A DNA stretch of 64,000 bases from Limnohabitans sp. B9-3 (lineage in GTDB: Bacteria; Pseudomonadota; Gammaproteobacteria; Burkholderiales; Burkholderiaceae_C): NCBI RefSeq assembly GCF_002778325.1, contig NZ_NESI01000006.1, positions 62,001 through 126,000 on the forward strand, written 5' to 3'. Numbering within the stretch: position 1 is the first letter of the stretch; the number at the start of each line of letters is the position of its first letter. Made by a program: the position numbers and the translations under genes. The notes below the pieces were generated by a model, which searched no databases, was not told where the DNA came from, and saw only the letters and a program-made list of their open reading frames with translations. Shown piece after piece: positions 1 through 7,645 of this stretch.

Positions 1-1
1 A

Positions 2-337
2 ACCCCTGATGGCAGCACCGTGGAACGCCCCGCTCAGCAACTGGTCGCCCTCTTGGGCCTCTCGCCCAAACTCGGGCCCATCGCCAACTGGGGTTTGGCC
101 ATGGAGCGCAAGCAGCTGGTGGTCAACACCGAAACCTTTGCCACCGATGTGCCCGGCATCTTTGCCGTGGGCGACATCAACACCTACCCTGGCAAAAAGA
201 AACTCATTTTGTGTGGCTTCCACGAAGCCACACTCGCCGCCTTTGGCGCAGCCGCCATCGTGCACCCGACCCGCAAGACCTTGCTGCAATACACCACCAC
301 ATCCACCGAACTGCACCGGCTTTTGGGGCTGGTTTAA
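2..337 (+). CDS. Ferredoxin/flavodoxin--NADP+ reductase, C-terminal part (cut by window edge)
   Basis: This is the last 111 residues of a thioredoxin-reductase-like flavoprotein, with its start to the left of the window. The frame is open from base 2, so the GTG at 20 is not a real start. The motif [13 protein letters not shown] is the conserved FAD-binding segment near the C-terminus, and [19 protein letters not shown] is typical of the bacterial FNR family that uses this fold. Members move electrons between NADPH and ferredoxin or flavodoxin in the cytoplasm. It ends 25 bases before the TPP riboswitch and is probably not part of the thiamin operon. A general thioredoxin reductase is less likely, because the C-terminal sequence matches the FNR type. 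Confidence 0.85.
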   Translation, partial: TPDGSTVERPAQQLVALLGLSPKLGPIANWGLAMERKQLVVNTETFATDVPGIFAVGDINTYPGKKKLILCGFHEATLAAFGAAAIVHPTRKTLLQYTTTSTELHRLLGLV

Positions 338-361
338 AATTCATACCGCGTTAGAAGTAGC

Positions 362-455
362 GCATTCGCTAGGGGTGTTGAAGCCGTCACCGACTTCGAC
401 TGAGAAAGTCCCTTTGAACCTGATTGAGGTAATCCTCGCGCAGGGAAGCTGGTCT
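362..455 (+). promoter_or_regulatory. TPP riboswitch (THI element)
   Basis: The strand carries the hallmark THI-box blocks in order: GGGGTG at 372-377, CTGAGA at 400-405, a CCCTTTGAACCTGAT block at about 410-424, and GGTAAT followed by CGCGCAGGGAAGCT up to 450. Together these are the pyrimidine- and pyrophosphate-sensing helices of the thiamin pyrophosphate riboswitch. The element sits about 100 bases before a LuxE-like gene. No T-rich terminator hairpin is visible after it, so control is probably at translation start, or through the small upstream reading frame at 524. Confidence 0.95.
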
Positions 456-523
456 ACACAGAGCAAGCACCGTTCATGGGCTCGCTCAGGCCTCGCCGAA
501 CTGCCATTTACTTGAGACAAGCA

Positions 524-562
524 ATGGCAAACACCTCACACATCATGTCGGCCCTCGCATGA
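524..562 (+). CDS. Possible 12-codon leader peptide between the riboswitch and the LuxE-like gene
   Basis: An ATG at 524 opens the short frame MANTSHIMSALA, whose TGA overlaps the ATG of the next gene in an ATGA junction. A purine-rich GAGACAAG precedes it at a workable distance, while the LuxE-like ATG has no clear Shine-Dalgarno of its own. The layout would suit translational coupling, with the riboswitch controlling ribosome entry at the leader. This is inference from spacing only; the peptide has no recognisable family and may not be made. Confidence 0.3.
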   Translation: MANTSHIMSALA

Positions 563-1632
563 ACGGCCTCATCTCCGAACTGTTGGCGTTCATAGCACGC
601 CCCACGGTCAGCGATGAAGACTTCAACGCCCTCTCGCTGAAGCTGTTCGCGCACCAGTTTGAACACAACCGCCCGTTTCAAAAGTTTTGCCAAGGCCGTG
701 GCAAAACACCACGCGTGGTGAAAAGTTGGCAAGACATTCCTGCCGTGCCCATCAATGGCTTCAAAGACCTGACGCTCAGCTGCGTGCCACCCGAGACATG
801 CGCACGCACTTTCATGACCAGCGGCACCACCCGCGGTGATGTCAAAGGCCGTCACTACCACCCGAGCATGGCGGTGTACGACGCTTCTATGCTGCGCAAC
901 TTTGCGCAACATGTCATGCAAGGCGATGCCAAGCTGCGCATGGGCATTTTGTTTCCTGACGAGGTGTTGATGCCCAACTCGTCGCTGGCTCACTACCTCG
1001 CGCTGGCAGTCGAACACTTTGGCACACCAGACAGTGCCTACTACTTGGACGACCAAGGTCTGCGCATCGACGCTTTGTGCGAGGCCCTGCAAGACGCCCA
1101 AAACGCGGGCGAACCCTTTGCGCTTTTGGGTGCCAGCTACAGCTTTGTGCACTTGATGGACGCCCTGCAAGCGCGTGAGCTGCGCTTCACGCTGCCCCAA
1201 GACAGCCGCTTGCTCGACACTGGCGGTTTCAAAGGCCAATCGCGTGAAATTCCGATGGACGCGTTTTACGAACAACTGAACGCCACCTTTGGCGTCAGCC
1301 GTGATCAGTGCCTCAACATGTATGGCATGACCGAGTTGAGCACCCAGTTCTACGACGCGGGCAACCGCACCGTGCCCTCGGTCAAACGCGGCCCGCACTG
1401 GATTCGCTCACGATTGGTCGATCCACTCACAGGGCACGAGGTGCCCACTGGCGAGCGCGGCATCTTGGCGCACACCGACTTGGCCAACTTCAATTCGGTG
1501 GTCACCATCCTGACGGAAGACGTGGGGTTGGCCACCGAAGACGGTTTCGTGTTGCTGGGCCGTGCTGAAGGTGCTCAGGCCAAAGGCTGCTCCATGGCTG
1601 TGGACAACTTTTTGAAGGCAGCCCAAGCATGA
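559..1632 (+). CDS. LuxE-like acyl-protein synthetase / carboxylate-activating enzyme
   Basis: This 357-residue protein belongs to the LuxE family of ATP-dependent acyl-protein synthetases, within the adenylating enzyme superfamily. The ATP-binding loop FMTSGTTRGDVKGRHYH lies at about residues 82-98, and the adenylate-site motif NMYGMTELS at about 253-261. In luminous bacteria LuxE activates a fatty acid as acyl-AMP and passes it to LuxC. Here it is the first full gene behind a TPP riboswitch, overlaps the LuxC-like gene by 4 bases, and sits with an ABC importer and thiamin genes. I infer a carboxylated thiamin precursor or breakdown product as substrate rather than a fatty acid. The substrate is unproven; the family assignment is firm. 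Confidence 0.85.
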   Translation: MNGLISELLAFIARPTVSDEDFNALSLKLFAHQFEHNRPFQKFCQGRGKTPRVVKSWQDIPAVPINGFKDLTLSCVPPETCARTFMTSGTTRGDVKGRHYHPSMAVYDASMLRNFAQHVMQGDAKLRMGILFPDEVLMPNSSLAHYLALAVEHFGTPDSAYYLDDQGLRIDALCEALQDAQNAGEPFALLGASYSFVHLMDALQARELRFTLPQDSRLLDTGGFKGQSREIPMDAFYEQLNATFGVSRDQCLNMYGMTELSTQFYDAGNRTVPSVKRGPHWIRSRLVDPLTGHEVPTGERGILAHTDLANFNSVVTILTEDVGLATEDGFVLLGRAEGAQAKGCSMAVDNFLKAAQA

Positions 1633-3275
1633 CCCACAGCGTGTTCAAAGCGGGCTACCTACCAGGCTTAACCGATGCCGACGTGTCGTGGCATCGCTTG
1701 AGTGTGGGCACGGGCACAAGCACGGGAATCCCTGAGCGAATGAACACGGACATCAGCTTGGGCACCCAGCCAGCGCCATTACAAGTCGATGTGCCCCAAC
1801 TCACCACAGCGCAAATGAAGGCGCTCGCGCAACGTGTGCAAGACGCCAGTCGCAGGCATTTGAAAACCATGCCCGTCTCCGACATCATTCGCGTGCTCGA
1901 CAAAGCCACGGCCCGTTTGCTGGATGCCAACGACAGTTATCGGCAACAGCTAGAACGCCTGCTGCCCCAAGCCACAGGCTTTGACGCCGAGATGGTGCGC
2001 CTAAACTTGAACGCTTATTTGCAAACCTTTCGCGGCTTGCAATTGCAACGCTTTGTGGCCGAAGACTTTGCCAACCCCAAAGTGCTGGACGAATTTCAGC
2101 CTCGCACCCAAGGCGGCTGGACACGCGCCTTTGGTCCTGAGTTGCTGGTGCATGTGTGGGCTGGCAATGTGCCCGCCTTGCCAATGTGGAGCTTTGTCTC
2201 TGGGCTCTTGGTCAAGGCAGGAAGCATCGGCAAAGTCTCTAGCGCCGAGCCGGTGTTTGCCACGTTGTTCGCCCGCCTGTTGGCCGAGGTCGAACCGCGC
2301 TGGGCCGATTGTTTTGCCGTGGTGTGGTGGCCCAGTGGGACATTGGCGCAAACGCACAACATCGCTGAACATGCGCCAGACTCAGCCGAGGTCTTTGCCA
2401 CGGAGCGAACCACATTCGCCTTGGCAGACGTGGTGCTGGCCTATGGCGGCAACGAGGCTTTGCAGGCCATGCAAGCCCATGTGCCCGTGACTACCCGCTT
2501 TTTGCCACATGGCCACAAGCTGAGTTTTGGCATGGTGTCGGCCGCCGCGCTATCGGTGCACAAGGCTCCAAGCGTAGCGCGTCAAGCAGCGTTGGATGTA
2601 GCGCGCTACGACCAACAAGGCTGCTATTCACCGCATGTGTTTTACGTGCAACGCGGTGCGCCAGTCAGCCCGCATGACTTTGCGCAACACCTGGCCCACG
2701 CGCTGGCAACCTTGCAGCACAAGCTACCCCGCCGTGTGTTGTCGCTGGAAGAAGCCGCCCAGGCGGGTACTTGGCGCGAGGCCCATGAGTTCGCATCATT
2801 CAATGACGACGCGCAATGCCACACGGAGAACAGCAGCACCGTTTTCAGCGACACCCCCCTGAACGACAGCGCACCACACGCGCCCTTGCATGCCGTGCTG
2901 GGCAGCACCGAGGGGCTCAGTACCAGCACTGTGGTGTTCAGCGAACGCCCCTTACCTCTCAACGCAGGCCCGCTGAATCGCCATGTGTTGGTGGTTGCCG
3001 TGAACACGTTGGATGACGTGATGCCCCTGATTGCGCCACAACGCGATTACCTGCAAACCGTGGGCCTAGCAACGGCCCCCGAAGAGTTGTTGCATCTGAG
3101 CAGCAGCTTGGGCCAAGCGGGTGTCACACGCATTTGCGCGTTAGGCAGCATGACCTCCCCCGAAGCCGGTTGGCACCACGACGGGCGTTTCAGCTTGCTG
3201 GACTTGGTGCGCATGGTGGACATCGAAGCTTCCACCGAGCGTGAGGCCGAGAGCTTCACGTCCTACGAGGTGTGA
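1629..3275 (+). CDS. LuxC-like acyl reductase (acid/acyl to aldehyde)
   Basis: The 548-residue product matches the LuxC family of NADPH-dependent acyl-CoA/acyl-protein reductases. The segment HVWAGNVPALPMWSFVSG (from about residue 175) is the family's substrate-channel signature. Cys332 in DQQGCYSPH is the expected acyl-accepting nucleophile. It overlaps the LuxE-like gene by 4 bases (ATGA), so the two are translationally coupled like luxE and luxC partners. About 60 N-terminal residues look extra compared with usual LuxC proteins of around 480 residues, and a downstream start such as Met38 cannot be excluded. No luciferase genes are present. In this thiamin-regulated operon it probably reduces an activated heterocyclic or thiamin-related acid to an aldehyde (inference). 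Confidence 0.83.
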   Translation: MTHSVFKAGYLPGLTDADVSWHRLSVGTGTSTGIPERMNTDISLGTQPAPLQVDVPQLTTAQMKALAQRVQDASRRHLKTMPVSDIIRVLDKATARLLDANDSYRQQLERLLPQATGFDAEMVRLNLNAYLQTFRGLQLQRFVAEDFANPKVLDEFQPRTQGGWTRAFGPELLVHVWAGNVPALPMWSFVSGLLVKAGSIGKVSSAEPVFATLFARLLAEVEPRWADCFAVVWWPSGTLAQTHNIAEHAPDSAEVFATERTTFALADVVLAYGGNEALQAMQAHVPVTTRFLPHGHKLSFGMVSAAALSVHKAPSVARQAALDVARYDQQGCYSPHVFYVQRGAPVSPHDFAQHLAHALATLQHKLPRRVLSLEEAAQAGTWREAHEFASFNDDAQCHTENSSTVFSDTPLNDSAPHAPLHAVLGSTEGLSTSTVVFSERPLPLNAGPLNRHVLVVAVNTLDDVMPLIAPQRDYLQTVGLATAPEELLHLSSSLGQAGVTRICALGSMTSPEAGWHHDGRFSLLDLVRMVDIEASTEREAESFTSYEV

Positions 3276-3309
3276 TGCTTTGAACACTTTCGCTGTGAAC
3301 ACGTCACCC

Positions 3310-4053
3310 ATGCACTTCTTGCAACTCAACGCGCTGCACTTCGCCTACCCCGACCGGGGCGAGGTGGTGCGCGATGTGAGTTTGCACATCGCACCCAGTG
3401 AAATTCATTGTTTGATTGGCCGCAGTGGCTGCGGCAAAACCACGGTGCTCAAACTCGCGGCGGGCTTGCTCACGCCACAACAAGGCCAAGTCCAACTCAA
3501 GGGCCAGACTGTGCTGCAACCCACTTCAGACATGGGCTTTGTGTTCCAGTCCCCCACGCTGCTGCATTGGCTCAGCGTGCTTGACAACGTGTTGCTGCCG
3601 CTCAGCTTGCACGGGGCCGTCACACCCGCCCAACACGCGCATGCCGAACAGCTGCTGGCGCAAATGGGCTTGGCAGCTTTGCGTGACGACAAACCTCATC
3701 AACTCTCGGGCGGGCAACAAAGCCGCGTAGCGATAGCCCGTGCCTTGATCACCCAACCTGCGGTGTTGTTCATGGACGAACCATTTGCCGCCCTAGACGC
3801 CATCACGCGCGAAGACTTGCAGCGCGACTTTTTGGCGTTGTGCCAAGCCCACGGCACTGCGGTGCTGTTTGTCACGCACGACATAAGCGAGGCCGTGTAT
3901 TTGGCCGATCACGTCAGCCTCATGCACCAAGGTCGGATGCAAGCGCCGCTGCACATCGCCTTGCCGCGACCGCGCCAAACTGAGATGCGCTACACCCCCG
4001 CCTTCAACGCGCTGTGCGAACAGCTGCGACACGCCATGGACGCCACACTTTGA
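3310..4053 (+). CDS. ABC transporter ATP-binding protein (SsuB/TauB/ThiZ type)
   Basis: This cytoplasmic ATPase of 247 residues powers the importer encoded by the next two genes. Walker A GRSGCGKTT is at residues 37-45, the signature LSGGQQSRVAIARAL starts near 132, Walker B VLFMDEPFAALD near 152, and the switch histidine is in FVTHD. The frame is open upstream to a GTG at 3241, which would run into the LuxC-like gene. I chose the ATG at 3310 because family similarity begins right there (MHFLQLNALHFAY). The family serves nitrate, sulfonate, taurine and thiamin-pyrimidine importers. The TPP-controlled operon suggests a thiamin-related compound, but sequence alone does not fix the substrate. 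Confidence 0.9.
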   Translation: MHFLQLNALHFAYPDRGEVVRDVSLHIAPSEIHCLIGRSGCGKTTVLKLAAGLLTPQQGQVQLKGQTVLQPTSDMGFVFQSPTLLHWLSVLDNVLLPLSLHGAVTPAQHAHAEQLLAQMGLAALRDDKPHQLSGGQQSRVAIARALITQPAVLFMDEPFAALDAITREDLQRDFLALCQAHGTAVLFVTHDISEAVYLADHVSLMHQGRMQAPLHIALPRPRQTEMRYTPAFNALCEQLRHAMDATL

Positions 4054-4823
4054 TGAAACGCGACGCCTTTTTCTCTGTCGTTTTAGGCCTCGCGGTCTTG
4101 CTCGCTTGGGAAGTGGTTGTGCGCGTGGGCCACACCTCGGCTTTGGTGCTGCCTGCACCGTCTGTAGTGGCGCTGTCCCTTTGGCAAGGCTTGGACAGCG
4201 GGTACTTGTGGCCGCACATCCTGCACACGCTGACCGAGGTGGTGTTGGGCTTGTTGCTGGGCGCCTCGATGGGTTTTGTGGGTGGCGTGCTGCTGGGCGA
4301 GTCGGCGCGTTTGCGAGGCATCTTGATGCCCTATGTGGTGATCAGCCAAGTGGTGCCCAAGCTCGCGCTGGCCCCACTGTTCATTGTGTGGTTTGGTTTT
4401 GGCATGTTGCCCACGGTGGTGATGACCGCTTTGATTTGCTTTTTCCCCTTGCTCGAAAACACCGCCACCTGCATGCAACAAGTTGATGCCAACAAGCTGG
4501 AGCTGTTTCGCATGCTGCGCGCCAGCCCTTGGCAAACCTTGTGGCGCTTGAAGCTCCCTGCGGGCTTGCCCAGCATCATGGCGGGCTTGCGCGTGGCCGT
4601 GGTGCTGGCTTGGGTGGGCGCGGTGGTGGGCGAGTTCATCGGTGCCAGCCGTGGTTTGGGTGCCTTGATCATCGCCGCGCAAGGCTCGATGGACACGCCG
4701 CTGATGTTTGCGGTGCTCACCGTCATCACGGTGCTCGGGCTCATGTTTTACAAAATTTGCGAATGGCTAGAGCGCCGTTTGCTCGGTACCGCTTCAACAC
4801 TTTCAACAAAGATTTCGTCATGA
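4053..4823 (+). CDS. ABC transporter permease (SsuC/ThiX type)
   Basis: This 256-residue inner-membrane permease has about six hydrophobic segments and the binding-protein-dependent transport fold. The cytoplasmic EAA-type coupling loop is seen around LFRMLRASPWQTLWRLKLPAGLPSI. It starts at an ATG overlapping the stop of the ATPase gene (TGATG) and in turn overlaps the binding-protein gene by 4 bases, so all three are co-translated. An upstream in-frame start at 4014 would overlap the ATPase needlessly. It should form a homodimeric channel for the solute delivered by the periplasmic binding protein. Confidence 0.9.
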   Translation: MKRDAFFSVVLGLAVLLAWEVVVRVGHTSALVLPAPSVVALSLWQGLDSGYLWPHILHTLTEVVLGLLLGASMGFVGGVLLGESARLRGILMPYVVISQVVPKLALAPLFIVWFGFGMLPTVVMTALICFFPLLENTATCMQQVDANKLELFRMLRASPWQTLWRLKLPAGLPSIMAGLRVAVVLAWVGAVVGEFIGASRGLGALIIAAQGSMDTPLMFAVLTVITVLGLMFYKICEWLERRLLGTASTLSTKISS

Positions 4824-6013
4824 CTTGTCGCAACACTTCGCATACATCCAGCCCTTGGTTGCACCGCCTCACGGCGCATTTACGTGCCGATCTTCGCGCC
4901 AACGTCAGCACCAATTTACGCGCCCATTTAAACGCTCACGCACGAGCCCTTGGCGTCATTTGCGCCTTGGCGCTCTCGGTCGTCACCCCTACCACGGGCT
5001 GGGCACAAACTGCACCAAAGCTCGACAAAGTGGTGGTGGCGGGTTGGAGCAAGCCCATCACCGAAATCACCAACTTGCTGGTGGAAGAAGACAAAGGCTT
5101 TTTCAAAGCCCGCGGCATTGACCTGGGCTACGTGCCGGGTACTGGCGGTGGCGACGCGTTGCGCAACTTGCTCAGCGGCCAAGCCGATGTGGCCTTCACC
5201 GACCCGGGCTCCTTCTTCACCGCGCTAGACAAAGGCGAGAAGCTGCGCGCCATTTACGACATCTACCCACAAAACGTGTTCAACGTCGTGTCCCTCAAAT
5301 CGCAAAACATCCTCAAGCCCGCCGACCTCAAAGGCAAGCGCATTGGCGTCTACAGCTTGGCCAGCGGCACGCGCCAAAACTTGCAGGTGCTGTTGAACCA
5401 AGCCGGGCTGACCGAAGCCGATGTGACCGTGGTGGTGACGGGCTTGTTGAACTTTGCCCCCCTCATGCAAGGCCAAGTCGATGCCACAGCCGCCACCGAC
5501 ACCGGCTTGCTGGTAGGTCGCCAAAAGGGTTTGGGCGGCGTGAACGTGATGGAAATTAAAAATCACCTCAATATTTCCAGCGACTTCTTTGTGGTGCGTG
5601 AAGACACCTACCAGCAGAAAAAAGAAGTGCTCAAACGCTTCTTGCACGCCTACCAAGACAGCGCCAAGTGGATGATGCAGTCACCTGAAGAAGCGGCCAA
5701 GCTCGCTGTGAAGCACGCCATCGACGGCCAAAACGCCAGCATGAACTTGGACATCATTCGACTGCGCAACGAGTCCAGCGTGTCGGCCATCACCGACCAA
5801 CGCGGCTTGGGTGCTTTTGATATGGCTGGCCTGCAAAAAGGTGCCAACGCCTACAAAGCGTTTGGCGTGATTCAGCGCGACATCAAAGTGAGTGATGTGG
5901 TCAGTCAAGACTTGCTGCCAAGCCACACCCAACCTGTAGCGGCCAGCGCGAACAAAGCCGCAAAAACCAAAGTCACGTCACAACCCAGCGCCAAAACGGC
6001 TGTCCAGCAATGA
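4820..6013 (+). CDS. NMT1/THI5-like periplasmic substrate-binding protein
   Basis: The 397-residue product has a signal peptide whose hydrophobic core is VICALALSVV, ending near GWAQTA (about residue 64). A type-2 periplasmic binding domain of the NMT1/SsuA class follows, with VAGWSKPITEITNLLVEEDK and VPGTGGGDALRNLLSGQADVAF. Relatives bind formylaminopyrimidine (ThiY), taurine or sulfonates. The operon's riboswitch favours a thiamin-related ligand. Two oddities are visible: an unusually long basic pre-signal region (about 44 residues, repeated LRA units) and an Ala/Lys-rich C-terminal tail. The ATG at 4820 overlaps the permease stop; a longer frame from 4529 is only an upstream extension. Confidence 0.88.
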   Translation: MTCRNTSHTSSPWLHRLTAHLRADLRANVSTNLRAHLNAHARALGVICALALSVVTPTTGWAQTAPKLDKVVVAGWSKPITEITNLLVEEDKGFFKARGIDLGYVPGTGGGDALRNLLSGQADVAFTDPGSFFTALDKGEKLRAIYDIYPQNVFNVVSLKSQNILKPADLKGKRIGVYSLASGTRQNLQVLLNQAGLTEADVTVVVTGLLNFAPLMQGQVDATAATDTGLLVGRQKGLGGVNVMEIKNHLNISSDFFVVREDTYQQKKEVLKRFLHAYQDSAKWMMQSPEEAAKLAVKHAIDGQNASMNLDIIRLRNESSVSAITDQRGLGAFDMAGLQKGANAYKAFGVIQRDIKVSDVVSQDLLPSHTQPVAASANKAAKTKVTSQPSAKTAVQQ

Positions 6014-6792
6014 ACCCGACACCCCGCAACTTTGCAGGCCAAGTGGTCTTGGTCACAGGCGCCAGCCGCGGCATTGGCGCGGCCATTGCCAAAGCGTTTG
6101 CACGCGAAGGTGCGATGGTGCTCGTGAACTACCTGAACAACCATACCGCCGCCGAAGACGTGGTGGCCCAATGCCAACAACTCGGCGGCGATGCGTGGGC
6201 GCTGTCAGCCGACGTGCGCGCGCCCGAAGCGGTGAACGACATGGTGGCGCAGGCCTTGCGCGAAACTGGCCGCATCGACGTGGTGGTGAACAACGCGTTC
6301 AGCCCCTACACCTTTGACCCCGACCACCGCCAACGTTTTGGCGATGTGTCTTGGCAGTCTTACCAAACCCAGTTTGATGGCGCGGTGCATGCGGCCTACA
6401 ACGTGTGTCAGGCCGTGTTGCCGCACTTCAAACAACGCGGGCAAGGCAGCATCGTCAACTTGAGCAGCGACTTGGTGGACCGACCCAGCATCGCCTACCA
6501 CGACTACACAACGGCCAAAGCCGCACTCGTGGGCTTCAGCCGCAACCTGGCCGCCGACTTGGGGCCCTTGGGCATTCGTGTGAATTGCGTGGCGCCGGGC
6601 TTGGTCAGCCCCACCGACTCCAGTCGCGCCACCAAAGAATCGGTCAAAGACTTGCTGATCGCGCAGACCCCACTGGGCCGCCTAGCCACACCCGACGATG
6701 TGGCGGGGCCGGTGCTGTTTTTGGCTTCGAACTGGAGCCGTTTTGTGACCGGTCAGGTGTTGACGGTCGACGGCGGATTGGTGATGCGATGA
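6010..6792 (+). CDS. Short-chain dehydrogenase/reductase (FabG-like)
   Basis: This 260-residue classical SDR has the NAD(P) motif TGASRGIG at residues 16-23 and the catalytic set Ser153, Tyr166 and Lys170 (YTTAK), ending in the usual GQVLTVDGG. It overlaps the binding-protein gene by 4 bases and closes the first, novel part of the operon. After a LuxE/LuxC-type acid-to-aldehyde step, an SDR could reduce the aldehyde to an alcohol, giving a three-enzyme carboxylate reduction series (inference). A 3-oxoacyl-ACP reductase role cannot be excluded from sequence. Its last 40 bases overlap the 3' end of thiD on the other strand. Confidence 0.9.
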   Translation: MNPTPRNFAGQVVLVTGASRGIGAAIAKAFAREGAMVLVNYLNNHTAAEDVVAQCQQLGGDAWALSADVRAPEAVNDMVAQALRETGRIDVVVNNAFSPYTFDPDHRQRFGDVSWQSYQTQFDGAVHAAYNVCQAVLPHFKQRGQGSIVNLSSDLVDRPSIAYHDYTTAKAALVGFSRNLAADLGPLGIRVNCVAPGLVSPTDSSRATKESVKDLLIAQTPLGRLATPDDVAGPVLFLASNWSRFVTGQVLTVDGGLVMR

Positions 6793-7607
6793 AGCGGCAC
6801 AGGCGCAAACCCATGATTCAACGGACCATGGCCTTGGCCCGTGGTCACGTCTGCACCTTGCGCAATCGCGCCCAAGATGAAGGTGCGTGCCAGGCGCACT
6901 GCGTCGCTCAAGCCATGGCCCAAAGCCAAGTGCGCCGCAATGGCCGACGACAAGGTGCAGCCGGTGCCGTGCACATTGCGGCTGGCAATACGCGTGGACG
7001 CCAAGCGTTGCGAAGGGCCGTTGGCCTGCACCAACAAATCGACCACCTCATCGCCCGCCAAGTGCCCGCCTTTGAGCAACACAGCGTTCGCGCCCATGGC
7101 GAGCAAATCTTGCGCGGCCGTGTCCAAGGCTTGGGCATTGGGAATGTCGCGGCCCAAGAGCAAAGCGGCTTCATCCAAGTTCGGCGTGATCACACTAACG
7201 CGCGGGAACAACTCGCGCACCAGCACTTGCACGGTCTCGCTGGCAATCAAGCGGTCGCCGCTGGTGGCCACCATGACGGGGTCGAGCACGACATTCTTGA
7301 GTTGGTAATGGTCGATGGCCCAGGCCACCACGTCCACAATGCCGGGCGCATGCAGCATGCCGATCTTGATGGCGTCGACACCGATGTCGTCCAGCACGGA
7401 CTGAATTTGCGCTTTCAAAAACTCGGCGGGTACAGCGTGAATGCCTTGCACGCCCACGGTGTTTTGCGCGGTCAAAGCGGTGATGGCGCTCATGCCGTAG
7501 CAGCCCAAGGCCGCAAAAGTTTTCAAGTCGGCTTGAATGCCGGCACCACCGCCACTGTCAGAGCCAGCAATGGTGAGCACGCGTGCGTAGCGGTAAGAAT
7601 TGTTCAT
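6753..7607 (-). CDS. thiD: Hydroxymethylpyrimidine/phosphomethylpyrimidine kinase
   Basis: ThiD phosphorylates 4-amino-5-hydroxymethyl-2-methylpyrimidine (HMP) twice to the pyrophosphate used by ThiE. The 284-residue protein begins VLTIAGSDSGGGAGIQADLKT and contains VVLDPVMVATSGD, LLKGGHL and the C-terminal GTGCTLSSAIAA, all ribokinase-fold ThiD marks. The start at 7607 (MNNSYRYARV) is preferred over the longer frame reaching 7808, which would run into thiO. It is the only minus-strand gene in the thiamin locus: tail-to-tail overlap of 40 bases with the SDR gene, and only 38 bases between its start and thiO. It therefore needs its own promoter. A GATAAT element at 7620-7615 lies very close to the start codon. 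Confidence 0.95.
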   Translation of the reverse strand: MNNSYRYARVLTIAGSDSGGGAGIQADLKTFAALGCYGMSAITALTAQNTVGVQGIHAVPAEFLKAQIQSVLDDIGVDAIKIGMLHAPGIVDVVAWAIDHYQLKNVVLDPVMVATSGDRLIASETVQVLVRELFPRVSVITPNLDEAALLLGRDIPNAQALDTAAQDLLAMGANAVLLKGGHLAGDEVVDLLVQANGPSQRLASTRIASRNVHGTGCTLSSAIAAHLALGHGLSDAVRLARTFILGAIAQGADVTTGQGHGPLNHGFAPVPLHRITNPPSTVNT

Positions 7608-7645
7608 GGGCGGCATTATCCGCAAATCACAAAGGACCTCATTCA

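Noticed and set aside
508..1398. Long minus-strand frame of 296 codons
   Set aside because: It is the antisense shadow of the LuxE-like gene, which has clear motifs on the plus strand; the shadow has none.
559..3275. Bacterial luciferase (lux) operon
   Set aside because: LuxE- and LuxC-like genes are present, but no luxA, luxB or luxD; the riboswitch and neighbours point to thiamin.
4529..4819. Upstream extension of the binding-protein frame
   Set aside because: It lies within the permease gene and has no domain; the ATG at 4820 with signal peptide is the sensible start.
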